From Lysobacterales bacterium (GTDB lineage: Bacteria > Pseudomonadota > Gammaproteobacteria > Xanthomonadales > SZUA-36), in assembly GCA_021648125.1 (NCBI GenBank), contig JAKITK010000025.1, positions 1 to 40,691 of the forward strand: a stretch of 40,691 nt of DNA, read 5' to 3'. Of this stretch, positions 16,410 through 25,403 are shown piece by piece (the stretch's first letter is position 1; each line of letters starts with the position of its first letter). The translations under genes were made by a program, and so were the position numbers. The notes below the pieces were generated by a model. That model made no database searches and was not told the DNA's origin. It saw nothing but the letters and a program-made list of their open reading frames with translations.

Positions 16410-17315
16410 ATGGATGAACTATCAGTCGCAGGGTCAACGATTATCAGCGCTGAATCGACAACCGAAATGAATTTTTTGGAGTTGCGCGTCTGCGGACTTA
16501 TGCGCAGCGGGAATCACGCTATAATTGACTGGATCATCAACCAGCACGCCGGTCAGCCTGTGTGTTTTTTGAACAATGTTAAACACGGTGATAATGACCC
16601 TTATATCCACTACCGGCAAAAAGTTCTTTACGGCATCGATGAAGATATTTCAATTGAGGTGCTGCGCAGTTTGCCAAAACAGCTCTTGATTTGCTCATAT
16701 GAAGATCGTGAAGAACTAGAGTCAGCACGGCTCGACTTTTTAAATAGTGCAACACGACTTGGAATGGATGCCATCCGCAGGCGATATTTAGGCCGTAGCC
16801 AGCATTTTTTCGATATTTTAATTGTTCGTGATCCATTTAACTGTTTTGCCAGCCGGGTTAAATTGTTGCAAACCCGTGGGGCTATGCGCGGGGTAAAAAA
16901 CCTTGCGCTTATCCTACATAACTGGAAAGTCACAGCGAGGGCAGCCATTGCTTTGGAAAAATATCCTGAGGCAAATAAAATTGTTATCAACTTTAATCGT
17001 TGGGTGACAGATGTTGATTCTCGGCAGCAACTCTCAAAGCGGTTACTCGGGACATTCAGTGATGAGTCATTGTTGAGTGTTTCCAGTTTTGGTGGCGGTA
17101 GTTCATTTCAACAAGATCAGCAGACTGTAGACACTCCGGTGCAGAGTAATATCCTTGAACGGTGGCAGCTTATGGCAGCGGATAGAAACTATCTACGCAT
17201 GATCTGTGATCCGGAGGTTCTTGTGCTTTCAGAAAAGTTATTTGGTGAGCTACCCGGTACTAGAGCGCTGGTGAATGCGGCTAGGAACCATATGACAAGT
17301 CGGGAACTCACCTGA
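16410..17315 (+). CDS. Sulfotransferase-superfamily protein
   Basis: 301 residues. An early GLMRSGNHAIIDWI (about 30-43) matches the 5'-phosphosulfate-binding loop of PAPS-dependent sulfotransferases, and LIVRDPFNCFASRVKLL (about 139-155) matches the 3'-phosphate-binding RDPxxxxxSR motif. Other folds using such loops are less likely. No signal peptide or membrane segment, so cytoplasmic. GGAAG lies 10 nt before the chosen ATG; an in-frame ATG at 16467, closer to the first conserved motif, is an alternative start. Acceptor unknown. A remnant of a related gene lies at 15584 and surface-protein genes lie upstream, so a role in modifying exported polymers is possible but unproven. The next gene (ydbH) begins 86 nt later. 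Confidence 0.75.
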   Translation: MDELSVAGSTIISAESTTEMNFLELRVCGLMRSGNHAIIDWIINQHAGQPVCFLNNVKHGDNDPYIHYRQKVLYGIDEDISIEVLRSLPKQLLICSYEDREELESARLDFLNSATRLGMDAIRRRYLGRSQHFFDILIVRDPFNCFASRVKLLQTRGAMRGVKNLALILHNWKVTARAAIALEKYPEANKIVINFNRWVTDVDSRQQLSKRLLGTFSDESLLSVSSFGGGSSFQQDQQTVDTPVQSNILERWQLMAADRNYLRMICDPEVLVLSEKLFGELPGTRALVNAARNHMTSRELT

Positions 17316-17401
17316 ATTTGGGGTGGATTTGACAACTATTAAACAAGTAGTGGCCTGCCTTTTGTTATAGTGACAGCAGAGAAAACCGGATATTATTTTT
17401 A

Positions 17402-20107
17402 ATGAAAGTTTTGCTTAAATGGTTGTTAATCGCACTTGTATTGCTTGTCGGGATTTATGCCGCCGCGCCACTGTGGTTGCCCCAGGTGCTGAAAAGCCAA
17501 CTCCCTGAGGGTTGGGAAATTGCGCAACTGGATATTGGCTACCCCGGAATAAAGGGCATCCAAATTGCTAGTCTGAGCTTGCACGGAAATATGCCGATCG
17601 CTGATGTCGATTTAACGGTGAAACAAGTGCGTTTTAATTATCAGAGTAGCAAGCTTGAAATCAACACCCTGGTTCTGGATGTTGTATTAAACGCTGCAGC
17701 AGATGCCAGCGACCCATTTAGTTTCGATGATGTATCCCTGCCGCTTCTACAACTGCCAGATAACACCCCCTTACCCGAAATAGTAGTGCAAAAAATGCAG
17801 TTGCAGCTTCGTGGGGTGGTATCGCGTGCTCCGCTGCTACTGAATTTTGACAGCTTCAAATTGCTACCATCAGAACAACAGCGGCTTCAATTGCTAACGG
17901 CTGTAAATTTAAGCGCTTATCCTGAGGTTGGTGGGCAATTGGAGATTGAAATAAGCGGCTCAGCGTTGCGTGCCGATTTAGCCTTATCCTCGGCTGCTGC
18001 GACAAGCCCCTGGTTTAACATCAATCTGCAACAGGAATCTCATCCGCAGAAAAGCCGCAGCGAAATCAGTTTTCAATTCGACGCTAACGCTGCAGACCCG
18101 AAATGGCTTAACCCGCTAGTAGCTCAACTGAGTGGTGGGCAGGTACAGCAAATAAATGGGAAAGCACAGTTATTGGCCTCATTCAGTGGTGAAAACCACC
18201 CGGAAAGTCAGCAGGAAATTCAAAGCCTCAGACTTGAGTTGACCAAGATAGAACTGAAAACCCCGGATGAAAGCCTATATTTAGATGTTGAATTGCTGGG
18301 TTTGATCAAGTCTGGAAAATTGACGGTTTCTCAGGCGGATACCCTGCTGTTTCAGTATGTTAGCAGCAGTTCTGTGAGCTTGTTACAACGAATTCTTCCC
18401 GAATTTCAGCACCCAGATGCGGCCGATACAGCGATTGATATCCGTCTACATAAGCTACAGCTCGAACTCGCAGATATCACGCGCCTTGATCAGGCCAGTG
18501 CCAGTGCTCTGGTGGAAATAGGCTGGCAAGAGAGCACCGCTTTTGTTTATCAAACAGCAGATTTTAAGTTACAGGCCAACAGTTTGGAAGTCGGGGTAGT
18601 TGGGGCGCTTGATTTACTGCAGCAGCGAATCCGCTTCGAATCACAGGCTGAGCTTGGAATTAAAATGGATCAATTACAGCTGGATTTGATTTCAGAAGGC
18701 AGCCGGATTCAAATAAATGCCGATAGCAACGATATACTTGCAAAGTTGGATTTTAATTACCCATTGGCTAAACACGATGCACCAACTGAATTTACATTCG
18801 ATGGCAGTAGTCATAGTGAACAGGCAGTCATTAGCTTGATAGAAAAGGGCGAGGTGCAAACCATTATCCGCGCGCAGGCCTTACCGCTTACGGCTACAGT
18901 ATCCTCTAAGGCTAACCATATCCTCAGTAGTGGTCAGGCTCAGTTAGTAGACACTGAAATTACCTTGATAGGTGGTGCTGGTGAAACCATCACTGCGCAA
19001 AAACTGGATTTAGACTGGAATCAGCTGGATATCACCAATATGACGGGTCAGTTTGAGATCAATACCAAAGGTTTTCAATTCTCAGTTGAGGGTGAAAGCT
19101 GGCAGGGCTTTGAACTTGCCCTGAAAAATCATCTGCAAGCTCAGGCAAAGCTGAGTGGTTCCGGAAACATCTTATTCGCAAACGGCTCATCAGCCCCGCT
19201 GGAATATAAGGGGAACCTGGAAAGCGGCCAGTGGAAAATTATCATTCCGCCGACCAGTATAGAGACAAAGCGCCTGCCGGCTTTGCTAGCAATTGCCGGG
19301 ATTGAATGGCCTGTCAGCCTTGTAGCTGAGAGGGGTAGCATTGAAATTTTAGCTGAAATCACTGTTGCTGATGCCATTCGCAGCACTGCAACAATTAAAG
19401 GCAATGATCTTGGTTTTTCAGTGCTGGAAAATAACTTCCAGGGTGCTAGTGTTGATCTGCAGCTCGAACTGAGTGAGGATTTGGTCCTTAAAGGCTCGGT
19501 ATCTCTGGCTAGCCTGGAGGTTGCCGGTGGGCTCGGGGTTGATGATATCCGTACTGAGCTACAAATTATGAATACAGATTCGATACAGGCAGCTAAGTTA
19601 CAGCTTCAACTATTTGGTGGCCGTTTGCAGCCGGTAAACCTACAGTATTCTGCCGGCTTGCTTGCTGACAGTGTATTGGAATTTAATGATGTTGACCTGC
19701 AGCAGCTACTGTTGTTTGCAGATGTTGATGGCCTTGCAGGTTCCGGCAGCCTGGATATTAAGCTGCCGGTTGGTAGTGATGCTGGTGGCTTATATGTAAA
19801 AAATGCTACTTTCAGTTCCAGTACATTGGGGCATTTGGCTTATACAAGTGGAGCAGCGGGCGGTAATATTGGCCTGCAGGCATTGGAAAACTTCCAGTAC
19901 CAGTCACTTTCCGGCACGCTGGATTATCAATCCGATGGTAATTATCAGGTGTTAATCAGGCTTAGTGGTAGTAATCCGGATTTATACGGAGGTCATCCAA
20001 TTAGTTTTAACCTAACAATAAATGGCGTCTTACCGGAGCTTTTTGAAGCGCTTTTCATAACAGGCAGCTTTGAGGAAGGCATAATTAAACAAATCCGCAG
20101 CCAATAG
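17402..20107 (+). CDS. ydbH: YdbH-family AsmA-like envelope protein
   Basis: 901 residues with one N-terminal membrane anchor (WLLIALVLLVGIYAAAPLWL), then a long beta-rich periplasmic chain of AsmA type. The C-terminus has the YdbH signature GSNPDLYGGHPISFNLTING followed by LPELFEALF. In E. coli YdbH, TamB and YhdP are partly redundant AsmA-like bridges that move phospholipids from the inner to the outer membrane. Length is close to the E. coli protein. It is followed by ynbE (84 nt gap) and ydbL, the same order as in E. coli, which makes the assignment firm even though the sequence is divergent. All three probably share a transcript. Confidence 0.92.
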   Translation: MKVLLKWLLIALVLLVGIYAAAPLWLPQVLKSQLPEGWEIAQLDIGYPGIKGIQIASLSLHGNMPIADVDLTVKQVRFNYQSSKLEINTLVLDVVLNAAADASDPFSFDDVSLPLLQLPDNTPLPEIVVQKMQLQLRGVVSRAPLLLNFDSFKLLPSEQQRLQLLTAVNLSAYPEVGGQLEIEISGSALRADLALSSAAATSPWFNINLQQESHPQKSRSEISFQFDANAADPKWLNPLVAQLSGGQVQQINGKAQLLASFSGENHPESQQEIQSLRLELTKIELKTPDESLYLDVELLGLIKSGKLTVSQADTLLFQYVSSSSVSLLQRILPEFQHPDAADTAIDIRLHKLQLELADITRLDQASASALVEIGWQESTAFVYQTADFKLQANSLEVGVVGALDLLQQRIRFESQAELGIKMDQLQLDLISEGSRIQINADSNDILAKLDFNYPLAKHDAPTEFTFDGSSHSEQAVISLIEKGEVQTIIRAQALPLTATVSSKANHILSSGQAQLVDTEITLIGGAGETITAQKLDLDWNQLDITNMTGQFEINTKGFQFSVEGESWQGFELALKNHLQAQAKLSGSGNILFANGSSAPLEYKGNLESGQWKIIIPPTSIETKRLPALLAIAGIEWPVSLVAERGSIEILAEITVADAIRSTATIKGNDLGFSVLENNFQGASVDLQLELSEDLVLKGSVSLASLEVAGGLGVDDIRTELQIMNTDSIQAAKLQLQLFGGRLQPVNLQYSAGLLADSVLEFNDVDLQQLLLFADVDGLAGSGSLDIKLPVGSDAGGLYVKNATFSSSTLGHLAYTSGAAGGNIGLQALENFQYQSLSGTLDYQSDGNYQVLIRLSGSNPDLYGGHPISFNLTINGVLPELFEALFITGSFEEGIIKQIRSQ

Positions 20108-20191
20108 TTCAGTAAGTTCAGGTAGTATTCACACTGTATAATTTAGTATGTATGCAATTACAATGTAACTAACGACAGCAATGGTGATCAA

Positions 20192-20380
20192 ATGACGCGT
20201 TTAATAATACTGGTGTGGGTAATCTTAGTGGCTGCTATCGGTTGTACACCGACAGTAAAGGTGCAGGCACCGGACAAACCCATTGAAATTAATATGAATA
20301 TCAACATTAAACACGAAATTTTGGTAAAGGTTGAAAGAGATGTTGAGAAGCTACTGCTGGAAGATGAAGATCTGTTTTAA
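20192..20380 (+). CDS. ynbE: YnbE-family outer-membrane lipoprotein
   Basis: 62 residues. The signal sequence has a lipobox VAAIGC with the lipidated Cys at position 18. The mature part (TPTVKVQAPDKPIEINMNIN, then IKHEILVKVERDVEKLL) is the typical YnbE sequence. In E. coli YnbE is a small outer-membrane lipoprotein that pairs with the C-terminal end of YdbH in the lipid-transport bridge. It sits directly between ydbH and ydbL. Confidence 0.93.
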   Translation: MTRLIILVWVILVAAIGCTPTVKVQAPDKPIEINMNINIKHEILVKVERDVEKLLLEDEDLF

Positions 20381-20439
20381 TTCCAGTGTTCAGAAAACAG
20401 CAACAACTGCTTATTCAAAACAATGAACGGAACGAAATA

Positions 20440-20784
20440 ATGAAATTAAATAAATGGACCACAAAAGTTTTTCTAGCCCTGCTGATTGGCTTGTTATCGA
20501 TTTCGGCAGTACAAGCCAGCGCCCTTTCGGAGGCCAAAGCCAGCGGTCTTATTGGCGAACAACCGAACGGGTATCTAGGTCTGGTACAACAAAACGCCCC
20601 CGGTAATGTCAAAGCTTTGATTGCTGATGTTAATGCAAAGCGCAAGGCCGTTTATCAAAGAATTGCCGATCGCCAGGGCACCAGTCTGAAGGGTGTTGAG
20701 CGGGTGGGGGGGCAGTCAGCAATAGAGAAAACCTTGCAAGGTAACTATATCCGCAGCCCGGGTGGTAGTTGGCAGAAAAAATAA
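20440..20784 (+). CDS. ydbL: YdbL-family (DUF1318) periplasmic protein
   Basis: 114 residues from the ATG at 20440, which follows GGAACGAAA and begins a good signal peptide (KVFLALLIGLLSISAVQA-SA). The longer frame from 20386 adds 18 hydrophilic residues and would spoil export, so it was rejected. The mature part has the DUF1318 pattern: AKASGLIGEQPNGYLGLV, then VNAKRKAVYQRIADRQGTS and the end RSPGGSWQKK. In E. coli YdbL is the periplasmic partner that modulates the YdbH-YnbE interaction. Third gene of the operon. Confidence 0.93.
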   Translation: MKLNKWTTKVFLALLIGLLSISAVQASALSEAKASGLIGEQPNGYLGLVQQNAPGNVKALIADVNAKRKAVYQRIADRQGTSLKGVERVGGQSAIEKTLQGNYIRSPGGSWQKK

Positions 20785-20826
20785 GTTTTTCGGCGTTCAC
20801 AACAACCTATTACCGGTGAACTGAGA

Positions 20827-23013
20827 ATGACGACAAGTAATGTTAGAACACACTATCGCAGTTGTAATCTTTGTGAGGCGATTTGCGGGATAGAAATCCG
20901 GCTCCGTGGTGATGAAATTATTTCTATCAGAGGAGATAAAAAAGATCCTTTCAGTAAGGGACATATTTGCCCAAAGGCTGTAGCGCTGCAAGATTTGCAG
21001 AATGATCCGGATCGACTGCGCAAGCCGGTTAAAAAAACCCCGCAAGGCTGGCAGGAAATTAGCTGGTCTGAGGCATTCCGTGAAACTGCAAAAAAGTTGC
21101 GCGGTATTCAGGCTGAATTTGGCAGAGATTCGGTGGGGGTTTACCAAGGCAATCCTACAGTCCATAATCTTGATGCGATGATTTTTGGGGTGAGCTTTTT
21201 CCGCCAACTGAAAACCAAAAACCGGTATTCAGCAACTTCAGTTGATCAACTACCACACCATCTGGCGGCCATTTTAATGTTCGGCCATGCACTGCGATTG
21301 CCGATTCCGGATATAGACCGTACAGATTATATGCTGATTATGGGTGCCAATCCGGTGGTCTCCAATGGCAGCATTATGACCGCGCCCAATGTTAAAAAGC
21401 GTTTAAAGGCTATTCAGTCCCGCGGTGGGCAGTTTATTACTATCGATCCCCGCTTTACTGAAACTTCAAAAATTGCAGATCGACACTTATTTATTCGTCC
21501 GGGTACGGATGCACTCTTACTATTAGCTATGGTGAATTATTTGTTTTCCAATGGTTTGGTTGATTGCGGCCATTTGCACGAATATGTTGAACAGTTGGAG
21601 CAAATACCTGCCTTGGTAAAAGACTATTCGCCGGAATCTGTTGCCGAAGAAACCGGTATTCCAGCGCTGGATATTAAACTGTTGGTGAAAGAGTTTTGTG
21701 CGGCTGAAAAAGCTGTTTTATACGCCCGAATAGGTGTTTCAACCCACGAATTTGGTTCGCTGGTGAACTGGCTGGTGAATTTGTTTAATATCCTCACTGG
21801 TAATCTCGATACAAAGGGCGGGGCAATGTTTACCACCCCGGCTATTGACCTAATTGGTGATAAAAAACCTGCGGGTAAAAAACATGCCCGCTATCACAGC
21901 CGGGTAAGCCAATACCCTGAAACTATCAGCGAGTTTCCAGTGGCGGCCTTGGCTGAGGAAATCCTAACTCCGGGTAAAGGTCAGATAAAAGCCATGATTG
22001 TGGCCGCCGGTAACCCGCTGTTATCTACACCGAATAATACCCAACTTGAAAAGGCATTTAATAGTCTTGAGTTTGTTCTGAGTATTGATTTTTATATTAA
22101 CGAAACCAGCCGTCATGCCGATATTATTCTGCCACCACCATCACCGCTGGAACGCTCGCACTACGACCTGGCATTTAATCACTTCGCGGTACGCAACTAT
22201 GCCCGCTATTCACATGCCTTGTTTGAAAAGGCTAAAGGCAGTTTGTCGGAGGCGGAAATATACCTGGAACTCGCTTATTTAATGGCACCGGGCGGTTTCA
22301 CTGAGAAGGCCAAAGCTTGGGCAAAACTGAAGTTTCTGAAAACATTCAAAGCAGAAGGGTTTCTTGCCAAAGGTATTAAAAAAGGCCCCTATGCACAGCC
22401 TAAGAGTCAGAACAATCGAGATCTGAGTTTTAAACAGTTGGCGAAGCTAGAACACGGCATTGATTTGGGGCCACTGCAGTCTCGTTTCCCCGAAGGCATA
22501 TTAACTAAAAATGGAAAAATTCAGCTGGCACCGAAAAAGTTTGTTGCTGATCTTGCGCGCTTACAGCTTAAATTTCCAACAGAAATTACCGACTCACTTG
22601 CCGCTGCTAAACCCCGAGAAAAACATTCTTTCCTACTGATCGGTAGACGCGACCCTCGCACCTGTAACTCTTGGCTGCACAATAGCTATCGCATGGTCAA
22701 AGGAAAAAATCGCTGCACCGCACTGATTCATCCAGCCGATGCTGACTCGATTGGAATAGTACAAGGGCAGGCCGTTAAAGTAACATCCAGAGCTGGGTCG
22801 CTTGAATTAGAGGTGGCAATAAGCAATGAAATAATGCCCGGAGTGATCTCCATTCCCCACGGCTGGGGCCATGGTAAAGCCAACACCCGCCTGGATATCG
22901 CCAACCAGCATGCCGGGGTAAGCGCTAATCAACTAACCGATGAAAAACTAGTGGATGTCCTTAGCGGTAATGCCGTCCTAAACGGCGTGCCGGTCGAAGT
23001 CACTAGAATATAG
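20827..23013 (+). CDS. Molybdopterin (bis-MGD) oxidoreductase
   Basis: 728 residues of the DMSO-reductase superfamily. An N-terminal [4Fe-4S] site is formed by C13, C16, C20 and C48 (SCNLCEAICG ... GHICPKA). Core MGD-binding segments follow (ADYMLIMGANPVVSNGS-like; RGGQFITIDPRFTETSKIAD; IRPGTDALLLLAMVNYL), and a C-terminal Molydop_binding domain spans about 595-728 (LLIGRRDPRTCNSWLHNS, SIPHGWGHG, ANQLTD). No Tat signal, so probably cytoplasmic. I cannot assign the metal-ligand residue with confidence: the expected region reads ATSVDQLPHH. No iron-sulfur or membrane partner subunit is encoded next to it, so it acts alone or with a distant partner. Substrate unknown; formate or nitrate annotations would be guesses. 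It starts 42 nt after ydbL on the same strand. Confidence 0.9.
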   Translation: MTTSNVRTHYRSCNLCEAICGIEIRLRGDEIISIRGDKKDPFSKGHICPKAVALQDLQNDPDRLRKPVKKTPQGWQEISWSEAFRETAKKLRGIQAEFGRDSVGVYQGNPTVHNLDAMIFGVSFFRQLKTKNRYSATSVDQLPHHLAAILMFGHALRLPIPDIDRTDYMLIMGANPVVSNGSIMTAPNVKKRLKAIQSRGGQFITIDPRFTETSKIADRHLFIRPGTDALLLLAMVNYLFSNGLVDCGHLHEYVEQLEQIPALVKDYSPESVAEETGIPALDIKLLVKEFCAAEKAVLYARIGVSTHEFGSLVNWLVNLFNILTGNLDTKGGAMFTTPAIDLIGDKKPAGKKHARYHSRVSQYPETISEFPVAALAEEILTPGKGQIKAMIVAAGNPLLSTPNNTQLEKAFNSLEFVLSIDFYINETSRHADIILPPPSPLERSHYDLAFNHFAVRNYARYSHALFEKAKGSLSEAEIYLELAYLMAPGGFTEKAKAWAKLKFLKTFKAEGFLAKGIKKGPYAQPKSQNNRDLSFKQLAKLEHGIDLGPLQSRFPEGILTKNGKIQLAPKKFVADLARLQLKFPTEITDSLAAAKPREKHSFLLIGRRDPRTCNSWLHNSYRMVKGKNRCTALIHPADADSIGIVQGQAVKVTSRAGSLELEVAISNEIMPGVISIPHGWGHGKANTRLDIANQHAGVSANQLTDEKLVDVLSGNAVLNGVPVEVTRI

Positions 23014-23323
23014 GAAGCTTGAGCTCACTTTTCAAGTACAACACTCTTTAGATGAGTTTTTGAGGCGTTTGATAGGGGTCGTCCCGAATGGCACTAATAA
23101 GCTAAGCCTGTTTAGCATTCCATTTAAAGCTGTTTGATTACCCCTAAAATGAGATCGGGCTAATAGGTTTGTCTCCACTGGATTTTGCCGGGTAGGCTGG
23201 GCATTTATGCCCACGCAGCGAAGTTAAAATTATCCGAAAAACAGGTCGGGTTGACTGGCTTTTACGCGTGGGCATAAATGCCCACCACACGGTTACGGGG
23301 CTGATTGGTACCCAAAGTGACAC
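23014..23323. other. Intergenic region around the REP-like element
   Basis: 310 bp between the convergent ends of the oxidoreductase and beta-helix genes. Apart from the inverted repeat at 23198-23284 I see no gene. Short frames reading GINAHxT or GINAQPTRQNPVET come from the repeat itself and are not credible proteins. Confidence 0.6.
23198..23284. repeat. REP-like inverted repeat pair
   Basis: TGGGCATTTATGCCCACGC (23198-23216) and its exact reverse complement GCGTGGGCATAAATGCCCA (23266-23284) face each other across 49 bp. Each arm is itself palindromic at its core (GGGCA-TTTA-TGCCC). Such paired palindromes are typical of REP/BIME-type or MITE-type extragenic elements in gammaproteobacteria. 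It sits 40 bp from the broken 3' end of the beta-helix gene. Confidence 0.8.
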
Positions 23324-25171
23324 TCAAGGGACCGCATTATCAAAACTGACATTCTCAAGAGTCACGGTAGTACCGGTTATGATTTCCAGGGGCCGCAATC
23401 CAAAAGCTGCATTTATTGCAAAGCCCTGTCCATCAAATAACAGGGTGATGTTAGAATTGTTGTTATTAATAGATGGGCTGGTAATGCTGGGATTGATATT
23501 TTGCGTGATAGATATCTCGTAGCTACCGGCAAGCACTCGGGTGTTATAACAAAGGATGGCATCCAGAAGGTCATTTTCATCACTTACCAACCAGGGCTGC
23601 AAGTCGCAGTCATAAGTAAGAAAGGCTTCAAAAGCACCTATGTCGCATGCAATATCATCAGGGCGGCCCAAGCCACGCTGATCAGTCGTTATTAATGTAC
23701 CACAACCATTAGTGGCTAGTGGGATTTGATCAACAGCCAGGCTAGCTTCAATCAAGGCATGGGTTTGTGTTGGGCCACCATTATGCTGTAAATTGAGATC
23801 GATCACATCAGCAACAGCCACGCCCACGATGTTGTTATCCACAGCATTAATCAATCCGCCCGCAGTAATTGCATCGCCAATAATATTGTAAGAGCCCGAT
23901 AAACTACCACCGAAACCAGGATTAATTTCTATATCAGATGCCCCAGCAAGATCAGAATTATCGGCAACAATAGAACTATTCAACAGCACTGCACCCTGGA
24001 ATATATAAATGCCACCACCATCGCTATCAACCCCGGATACGCTATTTCCAGTAATGGTGCTATGGGTGATCTCAACCGAACCCACATCGTCACTAAAATA
24101 GATACCAGCACCATTGCTAGCGGCACTATTTCCACTGATGGTGGTATTCAATATGGTTGAGGCAGCATCAGAGCTTAAGCGAATCGCACCACCATTAGCA
24201 GCTAGAGTATAGTTGCCGGAAAAGGTACTATTGGCCACCGTAAGGACTCCACTACCACTCTGAGCAATAGCCCCACCATTGGAAGAAGCCCCTAGGGTTC
24301 GATTATTGCTGAATGTGCTGTTAGCAATTGATAAATTACCAAAACAATTTATTGCACCACCGTTAGAAGAATTACCTTCAGTCCAGTTATTAGATATCAG
24401 ACTATTGTAAATTAAAACATTAGTGTTGCTCCTGCAATGAATGCCACCACCATTGGCGTTACCCTCAGCATGATTACCCACGATAAAGCTATTGCTTACC
24501 AATAGATTACCGCCCGGGGCTATATGTATACCACCACCATCGTCATCCACGGCAACATTGTCTGAAATCATGCTGCCATTAGATATGGTAACGAAACCGC
24601 CATCAGAAAAAATGCCACCACCATCATTGGTGACACTGCTATTGCTCACAGTGCCAGCAGATATCTCAAATATACCTGCATTATAAATAGCACCGCCTTG
24701 ATCGGCGGGTTGGCTTCCCTCTGCACAACCATTACGTAGCGTTGCATTTCTAATCGTAAGAATTCCCGTGGCGGCAACATGAAAAATGCGAAATTCGGAG
24801 ACATCATTAATATCGTCAAGGTTACAACTAAGGTCGGCATCACGCTCAATAATGGAATTATTGCCAGTGATAGTGATGGTGCTGCTTATACTGGGCAGGC
24901 CATTAGAACCATCTGTTGCGTTATCCTCACCGGTTAAGGTAATAGTTGCTGCTGCGGGTAAGACGATAACATCAGCGCCATTGCCAGCGCTACAACCGCC
25001 CGAATTAGCATCGGTATTGGCCGCGGTGATCGCGTCACGGATGGTGCAGGTACCGCCCGTACCACCACTATTGGAGCTTACCGTAATGGTGCCTGCTATC
25101 GATGCCCCCGAGCTTAAGCCGACAAACAAAGCAAACATTATGATCAGTAAAATATTTTTTTTGAAGTGCAT
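23324..25171 (-). CDS. Secreted beta-helix protein with CSLREA-like and choice-of-anchor Q segments, apparently 3'-truncated
   Basis: 615 residues from the ATG at 25171, where a signal peptide begins (MHFKKNILLIIMFALFVGLS) with AGGAAC upstream; the frame extends 24 codons further but without support. The mature start carries TCTIRDAITAANTDAN, the CSLREA-type opening. A right-handed parallel beta-helix with many NSTFSNN/GGAI turns fills about 110-430. GRPDDIACDIGAFE (about 500) is the choice-of-anchor Q ending, where this family normally stops or begins a new cycle. Another 95 residues then start a second helix (LLFDGQGFAINAAF ... VTLENVSFDNA) and end abruptly with VP. The chain thus looks cut off mid-domain, 40 bp from a REP-like inverted repeat. 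Surface or extracellular location expected; function unknown. Confidence 0.8.
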   Translation of the reverse strand: MHFKKNILLIIMFALFVGLSSGASIAGTITVSSNSGGTGGTCTIRDAITAANTDANSGGCSAGNGADVIVLPAAATITLTGEDNATDGSNGLPSISSTITITGNNSIIERDADLSCNLDDINDVSEFRIFHVAATGILTIRNATLRNGCAEGSQPADQGGAIYNAGIFEISAGTVSNSSVTNDGGGIFSDGGFVTISNGSMISDNVAVDDDGGGIHIAPGGNLLVSNSFIVGNHAEGNANGGGIHCRSNTNVLIYNSLISNNWTEGNSSNGGAINCFGNLSIANSTFSNNRTLGASSNGGAIAQSGSGVLTVANSTFSGNYTLAANGGAIRLSSDAASTILNTTISGNSAASNGAGIYFSDDVGSVEITHSTITGNSVSGVDSDGGGIYIFQGAVLLNSSIVADNSDLAGASDIEINPGFGGSLSGSYNIIGDAITAGGLINAVDNNIVGVAVADVIDLNLQHNGGPTQTHALIEASLAVDQIPLATNGCGTLITTDQRGLGRPDDIACDIGAFEAFLTYDCDLQPWLVSDENDLLDAILCYNTRVLAGSYEISITQNINPSITSPSINNNNSNITLLFDGQGFAINAAFGLRPLEIITGTTVTLENVSFDNAVP

Positions 25172-25403
25172 GGCTGAATCGTTCCTGTGAGTCTTATGAG
25201 CTGGTTCAGAGGTAATAATGCCGTATAAGTTATAAAGCGTCAATCAGACTATATAAATACTGGTTTCCCGCCCCCCTCGCCTTGCGAGGGCAGGCTTCGC
25301 GGGAATGACGAATGGTTTTGTTTCACCATTCCACCCCACCACATCATCCCCGTCGAGGCGGGGACCCAGAAAATCTGGCACTAGGCTATCTATGTCTCGA
25401 TGG
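25172..25403. repeat. Intergenic region with REP-like hairpins
   Basis: At 25268-25310 a compound palindrome (outer CCCGC/GCGGG, inner CCTCGC/GCGAGG) ends in GCGGGAATGACGA. At 25349-25364 CCCCG-N6-CGGGG is followed by ACCCAG. The GCGGGAATGACG and GGCGGGGACCCAG words are those of widespread gammaproteobacterial extragenic repeats, here as an inverted pair. No gene is seen. Confidence 0.6.

Noticed and set aside
23032-23522. Short frames starting MGINAHxT/MGINAQPT
   Set aside because: They are translations of the palindromic repeat arms and flanks; typical false genes of REP-like DNA.
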